Part shown: positions 1 to 7,818 of the stretch, in pieces
Layout of the letters: each line of letters begins with the position of its first letter
Position numbering within the stretch: position 1 is the stretch's first letter
DNA from: JBMOLL01 sp049325415
Lineage (GTDB): Bacteria > Bacteroidota > Bacteroidia > Bacteroidales > GCA-2748055
Direction of reading: 5' to 3'
NCBI GenBank assembly: GCA_049325415.1
Contig: JBMOLL010000057.1
Span: 1-12,095 of the forward strand
Length of the DNA stretch: 12,095 nucleotides
Notes under the pieces: generated by a model
Databases searched by the model: none
Told to the model about the DNA's origin: nothing
Seen by the model: only the letters and a program-made list of their open reading frames with translations
Position numbers and translations under genes: made by a program

Positions 1-1106
1 CGGAGACCATCATCTGGAATACCTACAGAAACTGGATCCAGTCGTACCGTGATCTCCCCCTCCTGATCAACCAGTGGGCCAACGTGGTACGCTGGGAAAT
101 GAGAACAAGGCTTTTCCTCCGCACCGCCGAGTTCCTCTGGCAGGAAGGGCATACTGCTCACGCCACGCGCGAAGAAGCCGTTGAGGAAACATGGCGAATG
201 GTTAGGGTCTATGCCGAATTTGCAGAAAAGTACATGGGTATTCCTGTGCTTATCGGAAAGAAAAGTGAATCGGAGAAATTCGCAGGAGCCCTGGAAACCC
301 TCTGTATTGAAGCACTTATGCAGGATGGAAAAGCCCTGCAATCGGGAACCTCTCACTTCCTTGGCCAGAATTTTGCCAAAGCCTTTGATGTTCAGTTCAC
401 CAATAAGGAAGGCAAACTGGATTATGTCTGGGCTACAAGCTGGGGGGTATCCACCCGCCTGATGGGCGCCCTGGTCATGGCCCATTCCGATGATAACGGA
501 CTTGTGCTTCCTCCTGCACTCGCGCCGATCCAGGTCGTGATTGTGCCGATCTATAAGGGTGCCGACCAGCTTCCCGCCACGAACGAAGCAGCACTCCGGA
601 TTAAAAAGGAACTGGAAGCTGTGGGTCTTTCTGTTAAATACGACGATCGCGATACCCATAAGCCCGGATGGAAATTTGCCGAATATGAACTGAAAGGGAT
701 TCCTGTCAGACTCGCCCTGGGACCCAGGGATGTGGAAGAAGGAACCGTTGAAGTGGCCCGTCGCGACACCCTGAGCAAAGAAACACGCTCCCAGAAAGGT
801 ATTGCTACATATGTGAAGGAACTCCTGGAAGAGATCCAGAGCAATATCTACCAGAAAGCTTTCAAATTCAGAGAGGAGAATACACGAAAAGCAGACAGCT
901 GGGATGAATTTGTTGATCTGATCGAAAACAAAGGTGGCTTTGTCCTCGCGCACTGGGATGGCGACCCGGCAACCGAGCAGGCCATCAAGGAGAAAACAAA
1001 AGCCACTATCCGGCTCATTCCTCACGAAGGTCCCTTCGAAGAAGGAAAATGCGTTTACTCCGGAAAACCTTCCAGGCAGAGGGTTGTGTTTGCAAGAGCT
1101 TATTAA
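1..1106 (+). CDS. proS: Prolyl-tRNA synthetase, 3' part (5' end outside window)
   Basis: Cytoplasmic class II aminoacyl-tRNA synthetase that charges tRNA-Pro with proline. The reading frame is already open at base 3 and begins ETIIWNTYRNW, continuing into SYRDLPLLINQW and the class II motif 2 region RTAEFLWQEGHTAH. This matches the archaeal/eukaryotic-like ProRS (ProS type 3) used by Bacteroidetes. It is not the long bacterial form with an editing insertion. An anticodon-binding domain follows (IQVVIVPIYKG onward). The C-terminus ends in FARAY; a terminal Tyr is typical of this type. The C-terminal zinc-type subdomain looks degenerate: where many relatives have CGDxxC and an IRCIP cysteine, this protein has HWDGDPATE and IRLIP, leaving one Cys (GKCVYSG). 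The ATG at 84 is internal, so the true start lies upstream of the window. A terminator follows the stop codon. The identification is very secure; the loss of zinc ligands is a comparison from memory. Confidence 0.97.
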   Translation, partial: ETIIWNTYRNWIQSYRDLPLLINQWANVVRWEMRTRLFLRTAEFLWQEGHTAHATREEAVEETWRMVRVYAEFAEKYMGIPVLIGKKSESEKFAGALETLCIEALMQDGKALQSGTSHFLGQNFAKAFDVQFTNKEGKLDYVWATSWGVSTRLMGALVMAHSDDNGLVLPPALAPIQVVIVPIYKGADQLPATNEAALRIKKELEAVGLSVKYDDRDTHKPGWKFAEYELKGIPVRLALGPRDVEEGTVEVARRDTLSKETRSQKGIATYVKELLEEIQSNIYQKAFKFREENTRKADSWDEFVDLIENKGGFVLAHWDGDPATEQAIKEKTKATIRLIPHEGPFEEGKCVYSGKPSRQRVVFARAY

Positions 1107-1157
1107 TCAACCGTCTGCATTCTCTTCTTCCTGCCTAAGGAGCAGAATCAGGTATCG

Positions 1158-1190
1158 AACCGTTCCTCATTTACCGGAACGGTTTTTTTT
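1158..1190 (+). terminator. Intrinsic terminator of proS
   Basis: Perfect 9-bp inverted repeat AACCGTTCC (1158-1166) / GGAACGGTT (1176-1184) with a 9-nt loop, running directly into eight T residues (1183-1190). It lies about 50 nt after the proS stop codon and separates proS from the M49 lipoprotein gene. Confidence 0.9.
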
Positions 1191-1277
1191 GCCTCCGATA
1201 CTGATTCCTTAACATAAGCAAAAGCTTTCATACTTCTAAAAAATGGACTAATTTTCAGGATCAAAAAAAACTGCATC

Positions 1278-3200
1278 ATGAAAATTAAAACCGTTCTTAT
1301 TTCCCTTTCCCTGATGGCCTTCTTTTTTACCTCCTGTAAGAATGAAAACGGACCTTCCGGTCTCTACTCCGGATCGACCCCCAGTTTTGAACTTGTCTCC
1401 GGTGAGCAATCCGTAACCATGGCCCCCTTTGAGGTCTTTATGCAGTTCATGCCGGATAAAATTGTTTACGGGCAACAGGAAATTCCCTGTACTGTTGAAA
1501 AAGAAGATGCAGGTACACTGTACCTGAAAACAGATTTTCAGCTGGTCGAGGGGATCCGCGTTATTTCTGCCGAATTCGACCGGGAAAAAGAAACTGTAAA
1601 GCTGATCCTTGAGGCTCCGTTGCCTCAGGTTACCCTTGAAAAATATGATGAGATGATTGCGCGTAAAGTAGCAGAATATGCCCCGGTCCAACTGACCAGC
1701 GATCTGTCGGGTCTTTCGGAAAACCAGTTGGAGATGCTCACCAAATTGTTCCAGGTAGCAGAGATCATGGAACAGATCTACTGGAAACAGGCCTACCCCG
1801 ACAGGGAATCCATGCTGGAAAGCCTGAGCAGCAACCAGGTCAAGCAGTTCTTTATGATCAACTACGGCCCCTGGGAAAGGCTGAACAATGATCTTCCCTT
1901 TATCCCGGAAGTGGGACCAAAACCTTCCGGCAGCGGCTTTTATCCAGTTGATATGACAGTCAGCGAATTTGAAGATCTTGCCGATCCGGCAAAAACCAGT
2001 TTATATACCCTGATCCGGCGCGATGAAACAGGGAAACTGGTGGTCGTGCCCTATCATGAAGCATACAGCGAGGAAGTGACCCGTGCTGCGGCCCTCCTCA
2101 GGGAAGCCGCCGCACTGGCCGATAATAAAAGCTTTGCGCATTACCTCGAATTAAGAGCGGAGGCTCTGCTTACCGATGATTACTATCCCTCCGACATGGC
2201 CTGGATGGATGTAAAGGATAACATGATCGATTTCGTCGCCGGTCCGATCGAAAACTACGAGGACGCCCTGTTTAATTACAAGGCGGCACACGAATCGTTC
2301 ATCCTTATCCGGGATCGTGAATGGAGTGAAAAACTGGCCTTTATTGCCGGGCTCCTTCCCGAACTGCAGAAAGGCTTGCCTGTACCCGACGAATACAAGA
2401 AAGAGGTCCCCGGAAGCGATTCCGACCTCGGTGCCTATGATGTGGTGTTTTATGCCGGCGACTGTAATGCAGGTAGCAAGACCATCGCCATTAACCTGCC
2501 CAACGACGAAAAGGTGCAGGCAGCGAAGGGAAGCCGCAAGCTCCAGCTAAAAAATGCCATCCGCTACAAGTTCGAACAGATCCTGGTTCCGATCAGCAAT
2601 GTCCTTATTGCTGAAGATCAGCGCTCCCACGTCAGGTTTGATGCCTTCTTCGAGAACACCATGTTTCATGAAGTTGCACACGGACTTGGTCTGAACCATA
2701 CCATCAACGGCAAGGGTACCGTGAGGGAAGCCTTGCTGGAACAATCTTCTGCACTGGAAGAAGGCAAGGCCGATGTACTGGGACTCTACCTGGTTACAAA
2801 ACTCGCAGAAATGGGCCAGCTTGGTGAAAAGGACCTGATGGATAACTATGTGACTTTTATGGCGGGGATCTTTCGCAGCGTAAGGTTCGGCGCTTCAAGT
2901 TCACATGGCAAAGCAAATATGATCCGCTTTTACTATTTCGAAGAACAGGGCGCTTTTACGCGGGATGAGGCCAGCGGGACCTACCGGATCAACTTCGAGA
3001 AAATGAAAGAAGCGGTCAACAATTTGGCAAACCTGATCCTAACGATCCAGGGGAACGGCGATTATGCCGCTGCAAAAGCCCTTGTAGATGAGAACGGGTA
3101 TATCCGGGAAGCCCTGCAGAAGGACCTTGACCGCCTGAAGACCATGAATATCCCGGTTGACATCGTTTTTGAACAGGGTCCTGAGGTGCTCGGATTGTAA
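1278..3200 (+). CDS. Exported lipoprotein, peptidase M49 (dipeptidyl-peptidase III-like) family zinc hydrolase
   Basis: Predicted zinc metallopeptidase of 640 residues, probably anchored in a membrane by its lipid and acting outside the cytoplasm on short peptides. The N-terminus is a lipoprotein signal: a short basic start, the hydrophobic segment VLISLSLMAFFF, then the lipobox FTSC with the modified Cys at residue 20. The zinc site is visible as HEVAHGLG (His464, Glu465, His468), followed about 30 residues later by EEGKAD, where Glu495 should be the third ligand by analogy with EECRAE of DPP III. Upstream, GPIENYEDALFNYKAAHES (about residues 320-340) and the blocks YDVVFYAGDCNAGSKTIAINLPN and VLIAEDQRSHVRFDAFFENT resemble the DPP III/Nudix-3 family. 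Classical DPP III has the hexapeptide HExxGH; this protein has the pentapeptide HExxH form. It stands alone between two terminated units. Family membership is fairly sure, but the substrate is unknown and it may not be a dipeptidyl-peptidase. Confidence 0.85.
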   Translation: MKIKTVLISLSLMAFFFTSCKNENGPSGLYSGSTPSFELVSGEQSVTMAPFEVFMQFMPDKIVYGQQEIPCTVEKEDAGTLYLKTDFQLVEGIRVISAEFDREKETVKLILEAPLPQVTLEKYDEMIARKVAEYAPVQLTSDLSGLSENQLEMLTKLFQVAEIMEQIYWKQAYPDRESMLESLSSNQVKQFFMINYGPWERLNNDLPFIPEVGPKPSGSGFYPVDMTVSEFEDLADPAKTSLYTLIRRDETGKLVVVPYHEAYSEEVTRAAALLREAAALADNKSFAHYLELRAEALLTDDYYPSDMAWMDVKDNMIDFVAGPIENYEDALFNYKAAHESFILIRDREWSEKLAFIAGLLPELQKGLPVPDEYKKEVPGSDSDLGAYDVVFYAGDCNAGSKTIAINLPNDEKVQAAKGSRKLQLKNAIRYKFEQILVPISNVLIAEDQRSHVRFDAFFENTMFHEVAHGLGLNHTINGKGTVREALLEQSSALEEGKADVLGLYLVTKLAEMGQLGEKDLMDNYVTFMAGIFRSVRFGASSSHGKANMIRFYYFEEQGAFTRDEASGTYRINFEKMKEAVNNLANLILTIQGNGDYAAAKALVDENGYIREALQKDLDRLKTMNIPVDIVFEQGPEVLGL

Positions 3201-3235
3201 AAGTTAATTTCAGAAGGATTTTTTTTTACAATCCC

Positions 3236-3264
3236 TTGAACCTCTCCGGCTCCGGATTGTTTTG
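3236..3264 (+). promoter_or_regulatory. Candidate Bacteroidetes-type promoter for ahpC
   Basis: TTG at 3236-3238 and TTGTTTTG at 3257-3264 are separated by 18 nt. They resemble the -33 TTG / -7 TAnnTTTG elements recognised by the Bacteroidetes primary sigma factor, with one mismatch (TT instead of TA). The start codon lies 27 nt downstream. No operator such as an OxyR or PerR site could be recognised. Confidence 0.4.
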
Positions 3265-3291
3265 TAGGTGTAAACTTAAAATGAAAATAAA

Positions 3292-3924
3292 ATGGCTGTA
3301 TTAGTTGGAAAAAAAGCTCCCAAATTTGTTGCACCCGCAGTGGTCAACGGTGGTGAAATTGTTAAGAGTTTTTCACTTGATCAATACCTTGGCAAGAAAT
3401 ATGTTGTATTCTTCTTCTATCCTGCCGACTTCACCTTTGTCTGTCCTACCGAAATCATCGCGTTTCAGGAAAAAATTGCTGAATTCGAGTCACGCAAGGT
3501 AGCTGTGGTTGGCTGTTCGGTTGACTCTGAATTCTCCCACTGGAAATGGTTACAGACTGAATTGAAAGACGGTGGAATCAAAGGGGTAAAATTCCCCCTC
3601 GTTGCTGACCAGGCATACGCTATTTCTGAAAATTATGACGTGCTTGCCGGTTCATGGGAATATGACGATGAGGGCGAGGTTGCCTTTGAAGGGATTCCCC
3701 AGGCCTACCGTGGTCTTTTCCTGATCGACAAAGACGGTGTTGTTCGTCACCAGGTGGTCAATGATATGCCGCTTGGAAGGAGTGTTGATGAAGTACTCCG
3801 TATGGTTGATGCGCTCCAGTTTTATGAGGAGAATGGTGAGGTTTGTCCGGCCGACTGGCACAAAGGTGACCATGGGCTGAAAGCCACACAGGAAGGAATT
3901 GCCAGCTTCCTCTCCAAAAAATAA
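3292..3924 (+). CDS. ahpC: Typical 2-Cys peroxiredoxin (AhpC/Prx1 type)
   Basis: Cytoplasmic thiol peroxidase of 210 residues that reduces hydrogen peroxide and organic hydroperoxides. The active site is FYPADFTFVCPTE, with the peroxidatic Cys at residue 51 (Pro44 and Thr48 complete the PxxxTxxC motif). The resolving Cys is residue 185 in GEVCPADWHKG. The Prx1 signatures HWKW and PLVAD are present. The GGLG motif linked to overoxidation sensitivity reads GGIK, and the C-terminus ends SFLSKK with no YF motif, so the enzyme may be of the robust type (inference). The ATG at 3292 gives the standard family N-terminus (MAVLVGKKAPKF). There is no strong Shine-Dalgarno, only an A-rich stretch before the start. 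No ahpF reductase or oxyR is adjacent, so the electron donor is not known from context. The gene appears monocistronic, with its own promoter candidate and terminator. Confidence 0.96.
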   Translation: MAVLVGKKAPKFVAPAVVNGGEIVKSFSLDQYLGKKYVVFFFYPADFTFVCPTEIIAFQEKIAEFESRKVAVVGCSVDSEFSHWKWLQTELKDGGIKGVKFPLVADQAYAISENYDVLAGSWEYDDEGEVAFEGIPQAYRGLFLIDKDGVVRHQVVNDMPLGRSVDEVLRMVDALQFYEENGEVCPADWHKGDHGLKATQEGIASFLSKK

Positions 3925-3947
3925 TTAAGTTCATCATTATTTTACAG

Positions 3948-3988
3948 AGCCCTGTGCCTGATTAAAAGCAGCACAGGGCTTCTTCTTT
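3948..3988 (+). terminator. Intrinsic terminator of ahpC
   Basis: Perfect 10-bp inverted repeat AGCCCTGTGC (3948-3957) / GCACAGGGCT (3971-3980) with a 13-nt A-rich loop, followed by the T-rich tail TCTTCTTTT. It starts 24 nt after the ahpC stop codon and makes ahpC a single-gene unit separate from tilS. Confidence 0.88.
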
Positions 3989-4033
3989 TCCGGCAGGCGG
4001 CTTTTCAGCCAATTGTTGTAACTTGCCATTGAA

Positions 4034-5377
4034 ATGAAAGAACAGTTTCTTGATTACATCAGCAAGGAGCGACTCTGCAGGAGAGAGGACCGCGTCCTGC
4101 TAACCGTCAGTGGCGGGATCGATTCGGTGGTTATGGCCGATCTGTTTTACCGGGCCGGCTACCAGTGTGCAATTGCGCATTGTAATTTTCAGCTCAGGGG
4201 AGAGGAATCGGAGGGAGATGAAGCCTTCGTCCGGACCCTTGCTGCAGGCTACGAAATGCCGGTTTACGTTGAAAGATTCGACACCGCCCGGTTCGCCGAA
4301 CAACACGGGATCTCCATTCAGATGGCAGCCCGTCAGCTGCGGTACGAATGGTTCGGAAGTATCGCCCAAAAGTATGATTTTCAATCGATTGCCACGGCGC
4401 ACAACCTCAACGACAATGTGGAGACTCTCTTCCTTAACCTGGCAAGGGGAACAGGGATTAAAGGACTGACAGGCATTCCTTCCAGGAACGGAAGGATCAT
4501 CAGACCCTTGCTGTTTGCATCCAGGCAGGAAATCAGGGAGTATGCCGATTGGGGGCACCTTCGATACCGTGAGGATTCGAGCAATGCCTCCAGAAAATAC
4601 CACCGGAACAGGATCCGGCTGGATGTGATCCCCGCCCTTGAAGATGTTTCTCCACAGTTCATCCGTATTATGAACGAAAATATGAGCCGGTTCCGGGAAT
4701 CGGTCCGTATTTTTCAGGATAAGGTCGAGCAGATCAGGAGCGAGCTTTTTCGCCCGGAAGGAGAACTGGTGCGGATTAATGCCGGAGTACTGGGGAAACT
4801 CGAACCACGCCAGACCTTGCTGCATGAGTTATTCTCGGTTTATAATTTCACGCAGACCCAATGTCAGAAAATAGGCAGCATGCTTTCGGCTGAACCGGGG
4901 AAGCAGTTTATCTCCCCTACCCACCGGCTGTATAAAGACCGCGAGGATCTGATCCTTGCTGAAAACCGTGAGGAACATTTCGACCGGTATTATATCGACT
5001 CGCCTCAGCATACAGCTTCCCTGCCCTTCCCGGTTGATGTAGAGGAAATGGATATCAACGAACTCGGTCCTATTCCGAGCGACCCTTCGGTGGCCTGCCT
5101 CGACCTCGACACACTGACCTTCCCGCTGACTGTGAGACGCTGGTTACACGGTGATTATTTCATTCCTCTGGGAATGACACAGATGAAAAAGATCAGCGAC
5201 TTTTTCATTGATGAAAAACTGTCGGTTCCTGAAAAAGAAAGGTCGTGGATCCTTGCCTCCGGTAAAAAAATAGTATGGATCATGGGTCATCGGATCGATA
5301 ACCGTTTTAAAATCACGGAACAGACGCGCAGAGTTCTCCGGCTCACCATTTATAGTGATGGAGCCGCATCCGGATAA
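4034..5377 (+). CDS. tilS: tRNA(Ile)-lysidine synthase
   Basis: ATP-dependent enzyme that attaches lysine to C34 of the CAU-anticodon tRNA-Ile, changing its codon reading from AUG to AUA and its identity from Met to Ile. The length is 447 residues, normal for the long TilS form. The N-terminal PP-loop ATPase motif SGGIDS lies at residues 26-31, followed by AHCNFQLRG (48-56) and TAHNLNDNVET (121-131), which continues into LARGTGIKGLTGIP. The latter is a variant of the usual HHxDDxxET block, with Asn in two positions. RNRIRLDVIP sits at 191-200. The C-terminal TilS tRNA-binding domain is evident as RRWLHGDYFIPLGM and KKISDFFIDEK (about 368-395). The start codon at 4034 lies only 8 nt after TAACTTGC (4019-4026), a weak match to the Bacteroidetes -7 element, so the leader may be very short. 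The gene ends 11 nt from the convergent tyrA stop codon. Confidence 0.96.
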   Translation: MKEQFLDYISKERLCRREDRVLLTVSGGIDSVVMADLFYRAGYQCAIAHCNFQLRGEESEGDEAFVRTLAAGYEMPVYVERFDTARFAEQHGISIQMAARQLRYEWFGSIAQKYDFQSIATAHNLNDNVETLFLNLARGTGIKGLTGIPSRNGRIIRPLLFASRQEIREYADWGHLRYREDSSNASRKYHRNRIRLDVIPALEDVSPQFIRIMNENMSRFRESVRIFQDKVEQIRSELFRPEGELVRINAGVLGKLEPRQTLLHELFSVYNFTQTQCQKIGSMLSAEPGKQFISPTHRLYKDREDLILAENREEHFDRYYIDSPQHTASLPFPVDVEEMDINELGPIPSDPSVACLDLDTLTFPLTVRRWLHGDYFIPLGMTQMKKISDFFIDEKLSVPEKERSWILASGKKIVWIMGHRIDNRFKITEQTRRVLRLTIYSDGAASG

Positions 5378-5388
5378 TGGGCAACGGA

Positions 5389-6180
5389 TCAGTGATGCTT
5401 TGAGGCCACTCCTGTATTGCTTCGCAACATGGAGAAGAAATCCTTGAACTGTTCCGTATCCCGGCTTTTAATCAGACCAATAAGTCGGGTCAGCTGATCC
5501 CTTACCTTTTCCACCTGTTCAAGGCTGTATGGGCTGAGAAGGATCTCCGACAGCAAAAAATCGTCCTCAGAAAGCAATCCCTCTGCAATGGCCTGATGCT
5601 TTCGGAAAGTGGTTCCGGGAGCATCCTGCTTTTTCATGCAGGCGGCAAAAACAAGGGTGGAGGAAAACGGGAGGGAGAGGGAATAGGCAATGGTCTGATC
5701 GTGCTCAACAAAGGAATAATCGTGCACACTGATCTTCAGGGATTCATAGAATTTCCGGAAAAACGCCTTGCCTTCTTCATCCGATTCGGTAATGATGATG
5801 GCATTTTCGTTCCTCAGATCTTTGACATTACCGAAAGTCGGTCCGAACATGGGGTGTGTGGAAACAAACCTTTTGCCTGCTTCCCTGTAAAAGTCGAAAA
5901 GCCCGTTTTTAACCGAGGTAATGTCCGAAAGTATACAGTTTGCCGGAAGGTAGGGTAGCAATTCTCTGAAAACCTCCACGGTATGTTCGAGACTTACAGC
6001 ATTAATGAGAAGATCGGGAGAAAAATCGTAGATCTCTTCCAGGTAAAGGAATTTCCTGGAATTAAAAAAATACTTGAGCCTGTTCCTGTCATGGTCGTAT
6101 ACACCGACCTCGTATTCAAGACAGAGGGATTCCACCAGCCAGGACCCCATATTACCTGCACCAACAACAACGATTCTCAT
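5389..6180 (-). CDS. tyrA: Prephenate dehydrogenase
   Basis: Converts prephenate to 4-hydroxyphenylpyruvate with NAD(P)+, the branch step to tyrosine. The N-terminal Rossmann fold starts immediately with the nucleotide-binding motif GAGNMGSW (residues 7-14). SDITSVK (85-91) and STHPMFGP contain the conserved substrate and catalytic region, with His109. EHDQTIAYSLSLPF (159-172) starts the C-terminal helical dimerisation domain. At 263 residues the protein is the short monofunctional type: there is no fused chorismate mutase and no ACT domain. The mutase is carried by aroF in the same operon. It is the last gene of the operon, starting 10 nt after aroC. No terminator is visible between its stop codon and the convergent tilS gene, so transcripts probably extend antisense into tilS. 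Confidence 0.93.
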   Translation of the reverse strand: MRIVVVGAGNMGSWLVESLCLEYEVGVYDHDRNRLKYFFNSRKFLYLEEIYDFSPDLLINAVSLEHTVEVFRELLPYLPANCILSDITSVKNGLFDFYREAGKRFVSTHPMFGPTFGNVKDLRNENAIIITESDEEGKAFFRKFYESLKISVHDYSFVEHDQTIAYSLSLPFSSTLVFAACMKKQDAPGTTFRKHQAIAEGLLSEDDFLLSEILLSPYSLEQVEKVRDQLTRLIGLIKSRDTEQFKDFFSMLRSNTGVASKHH

Positions 6181-6190
6181 ATCTTTATGC

Positions 6191-7186
6191 TTATTTGTTT
6201 ATTATCCTGTCAATTAACCGGGCCTGCATCATCAGATCGGCGATAACAATGGCGGTGGCCGCTTCAAGGACTACCGGAACACGAAGGGCAATACAGGTGT
6301 CGTGTCTGCCTTCCACCGTCAGGTCCTGCATCCTGCCTGTCACAAAATTCATGGTATTCTGGGTGCGGTGTGTCGACGAAGTAGGCTTCACCGCAACCCT
6401 GAATATCAGATCATTGCCATTACTTATCCCCCCGTTAATCCCCCCGGCATGATTGCTTTCCGTGCGGCCATCCAAAGCCACAAAACGGTCGTTGTGCTCA
6501 CTGCCCTTCATCCGGGCTGCGGCAAAACCTGCCCCAAACTCAATGCCTTTGATCGCAGGTATTGAAAAGATCATGTGACTCAGTAAGGCTTCCACCGAAT
6601 CGAAAAAAGGCTCACCCACCCCTGCCGGTATTCCTTTAACCGTGCAGCTAATAAGACCCCCGATGGAATCTCCCTCTGCAACGGCTTTTTCAATGGCTGC
6701 CTCAATATCGCTGCTTCCGCCCACCTCGAGGATCTCAGCATTTACCTTTGCCGGATCGATGAGTTTTTTGGCCAGCACACCTGCAGCGACCAGTCCCAGG
6801 GTCAACCGTCCCGAAGAATGGCCTCCACCCCGGTAATCCTCAAAACCTCCGAACTTCACCGAGGCGGTAAAATCAGCATGTCCCGGCCGGGGTGTCTCCC
6901 GCAGTGCGGTGTAATCCCGCGAACGTGTATTTTCATTCCTGAACAGGATCATGATCGGCGCCCCGGTGGTAAAACCGTTGAACCAGCCGCTCATGATCTC
7001 GGGTTTGTCGGCTTCCTGCCTTGGTGTGGTCCCCGGGGCACCGCTTTTCCGGCGGGCAAAATCTGCCGTAAAATCCTCTTCCGAGAGCGGCAGTCCGGCC
7101 GGGCAGCCATCGATCACTACTCCGACTGATTTTCCGTGAGATTCGCCAAAGATACTTACCCTGAAAATGCTGCCAAAAGAATTCAT
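6191..7186 (-). CDS. aroC: Chorismate synthase
   Basis: Last step of the shikimate pathway: FMN-dependent elimination of phosphate from 5-enolpyruvylshikimate-3-phosphate to give chorismate. The first signature FGESHG is at residues 13-18. RRKSGAPGTTPRQEADKPEIMSG, TRPGHADFT-like RPGHADFTASVKFGG and YRGGGHSSGR follow. NHAGGINGGISNGNDL and the RHDTCIALRVPVV signature near the C-terminus complete the family. At 331 residues it is shorter than the usual 350-360. The block KFGGFEDYRGGGHSSGRLTLGLVAAG resembles, from memory, AroC forms common in Firmicutes more than the longer Bacteroidetes form. The start is fixed by an ATGA overlap with the aroD stop codon (7183-7186), which suggests translational coupling. 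Confidence 0.95.
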   Translation of the reverse strand: MNSFGSIFRVSIFGESHGKSVGVVIDGCPAGLPLSEEDFTADFARRKSGAPGTTPRQEADKPEIMSGWFNGFTTGAPIMILFRNENTRSRDYTALRETPRPGHADFTASVKFGGFEDYRGGGHSSGRLTLGLVAAGVLAKKLIDPAKVNAEILEVGGSSDIEAAIEKAVAEGDSIGGLISCTVKGIPAGVGEPFFDSVEALLSHMIFSIPAIKGIEFGAGFAAARMKGSEHNDRFVALDGRTESNHAGGINGGISNGNDLIFRVAVKPTSSTHRTQNTMNFVTGRMQDLTVEGRHDTCIALRVPVVLEAATAIVIADLMMQARLIDRIINK

Positions 7187-7818
7187 TGTGCTGAAAGATA
7201 AGATTGTACAATTTCCATATCACCCGGGGTCATCTGTCCGGGGGCTGTAGCTCCATGCTGGTCAGGAGAAGCAAAGGTGAACGGTGCTCCGAGTAGAGGT
7301 GCTGCGATCCGTGTAATCCGGCCCAGGTCGCCCATCCCCAGTACCACTTTTTTACCAGGATACTGGTAGAGCCCCAGCAGTCGCGCGGCATCTTCAGGTG
7401 AGCGGACCATGCAGGCGATCTTGGCCACATCGGCTCCGTAGTGGTAACACTCATTAAGAAGCTCCAGCAAGCGCTGCGTATCCGGAGTCTTCTCAAAATC
7501 GTGCCAGCTGATAATCAAACCGGTATGATATTTCCTGCCAAGTTGCAGCAAACGTTCACGCTGTGCATCCGGTGCATCAAGTTCGATATCCAGATAGTCT
7601 ACCCCTTCTGCTGCTGCCTGTCCGAGAATTCGTACCTGCTCATCTCCGGATAGCTTATCAGGCCTGCAGGTGGCGATCACACCGGCAGATGAGCGGGTAA
7701 GCGGAAGGATCTGTCCGGGGTCCTCTCCGATAAGATCAAACCTGAGCTCAAGCATATACTGGCTGCCTTCAGGAATGTTCAGGAGCTGCTCCCTGCTACT
7801 GATGCTTAAACAGATCAT
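7183..7818 (-). CDS. aroD: Type I 3-dehydroquinate dehydratase
   Basis: Third shikimate step: dehydration of 3-dehydroquinate through a Schiff-base intermediate. Counting from the chosen start (211 residues), the type I active site is complete: ELRFD (24-28), DIEL with Glu79, SWHDFEKTP with the catalytic His106, DVAKIA with the Schiff-base Lys133, GRITR with Arg170, and TAPGQ with Gln195. Nothing resembles the unrelated type II (AroQ) fold. The frame is open to an ATG at 7848. ATGs at 7827 and 7818 are also possible, and I chose 7818 because family members begin close to MICLSI. Any of the three overlaps the 3' end of aroB (23 nt for the chosen start). The gene is coupled downstream to aroC by an ATGA overlap. 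The identification is very sure; the exact start is not. Confidence 0.94.
   Translation of the reverse strand: MICLSISSREQLLNIPEGSQYMLELRFDLIGEDPGQILPLTRSSAGVIATCRPDKLSGDEQVRILGQAAAEGVDYLDIELDAPDAQRERLLQLGRKYHTGLIISWHDFEKTPDTQRLLELLNECYHYGADVAKIACMVRSPEDAARLLGLYQYPGKKVVLGMGDLGRITRIAAPLLGAPFTFASPDQHGATAPGQMTPGDMEIVQSYLSAQ

Noticed and set aside
3200..3228. T-run after the M49 gene considered as a terminator
   Set aside because: A stretch of nine T residues is present, but no stem precedes it.
4100..4825. 241-codon minus-strand frame inside tilS
   Set aside because: It is a shadow of the clearly identified tilS gene with no recognisable protein features.
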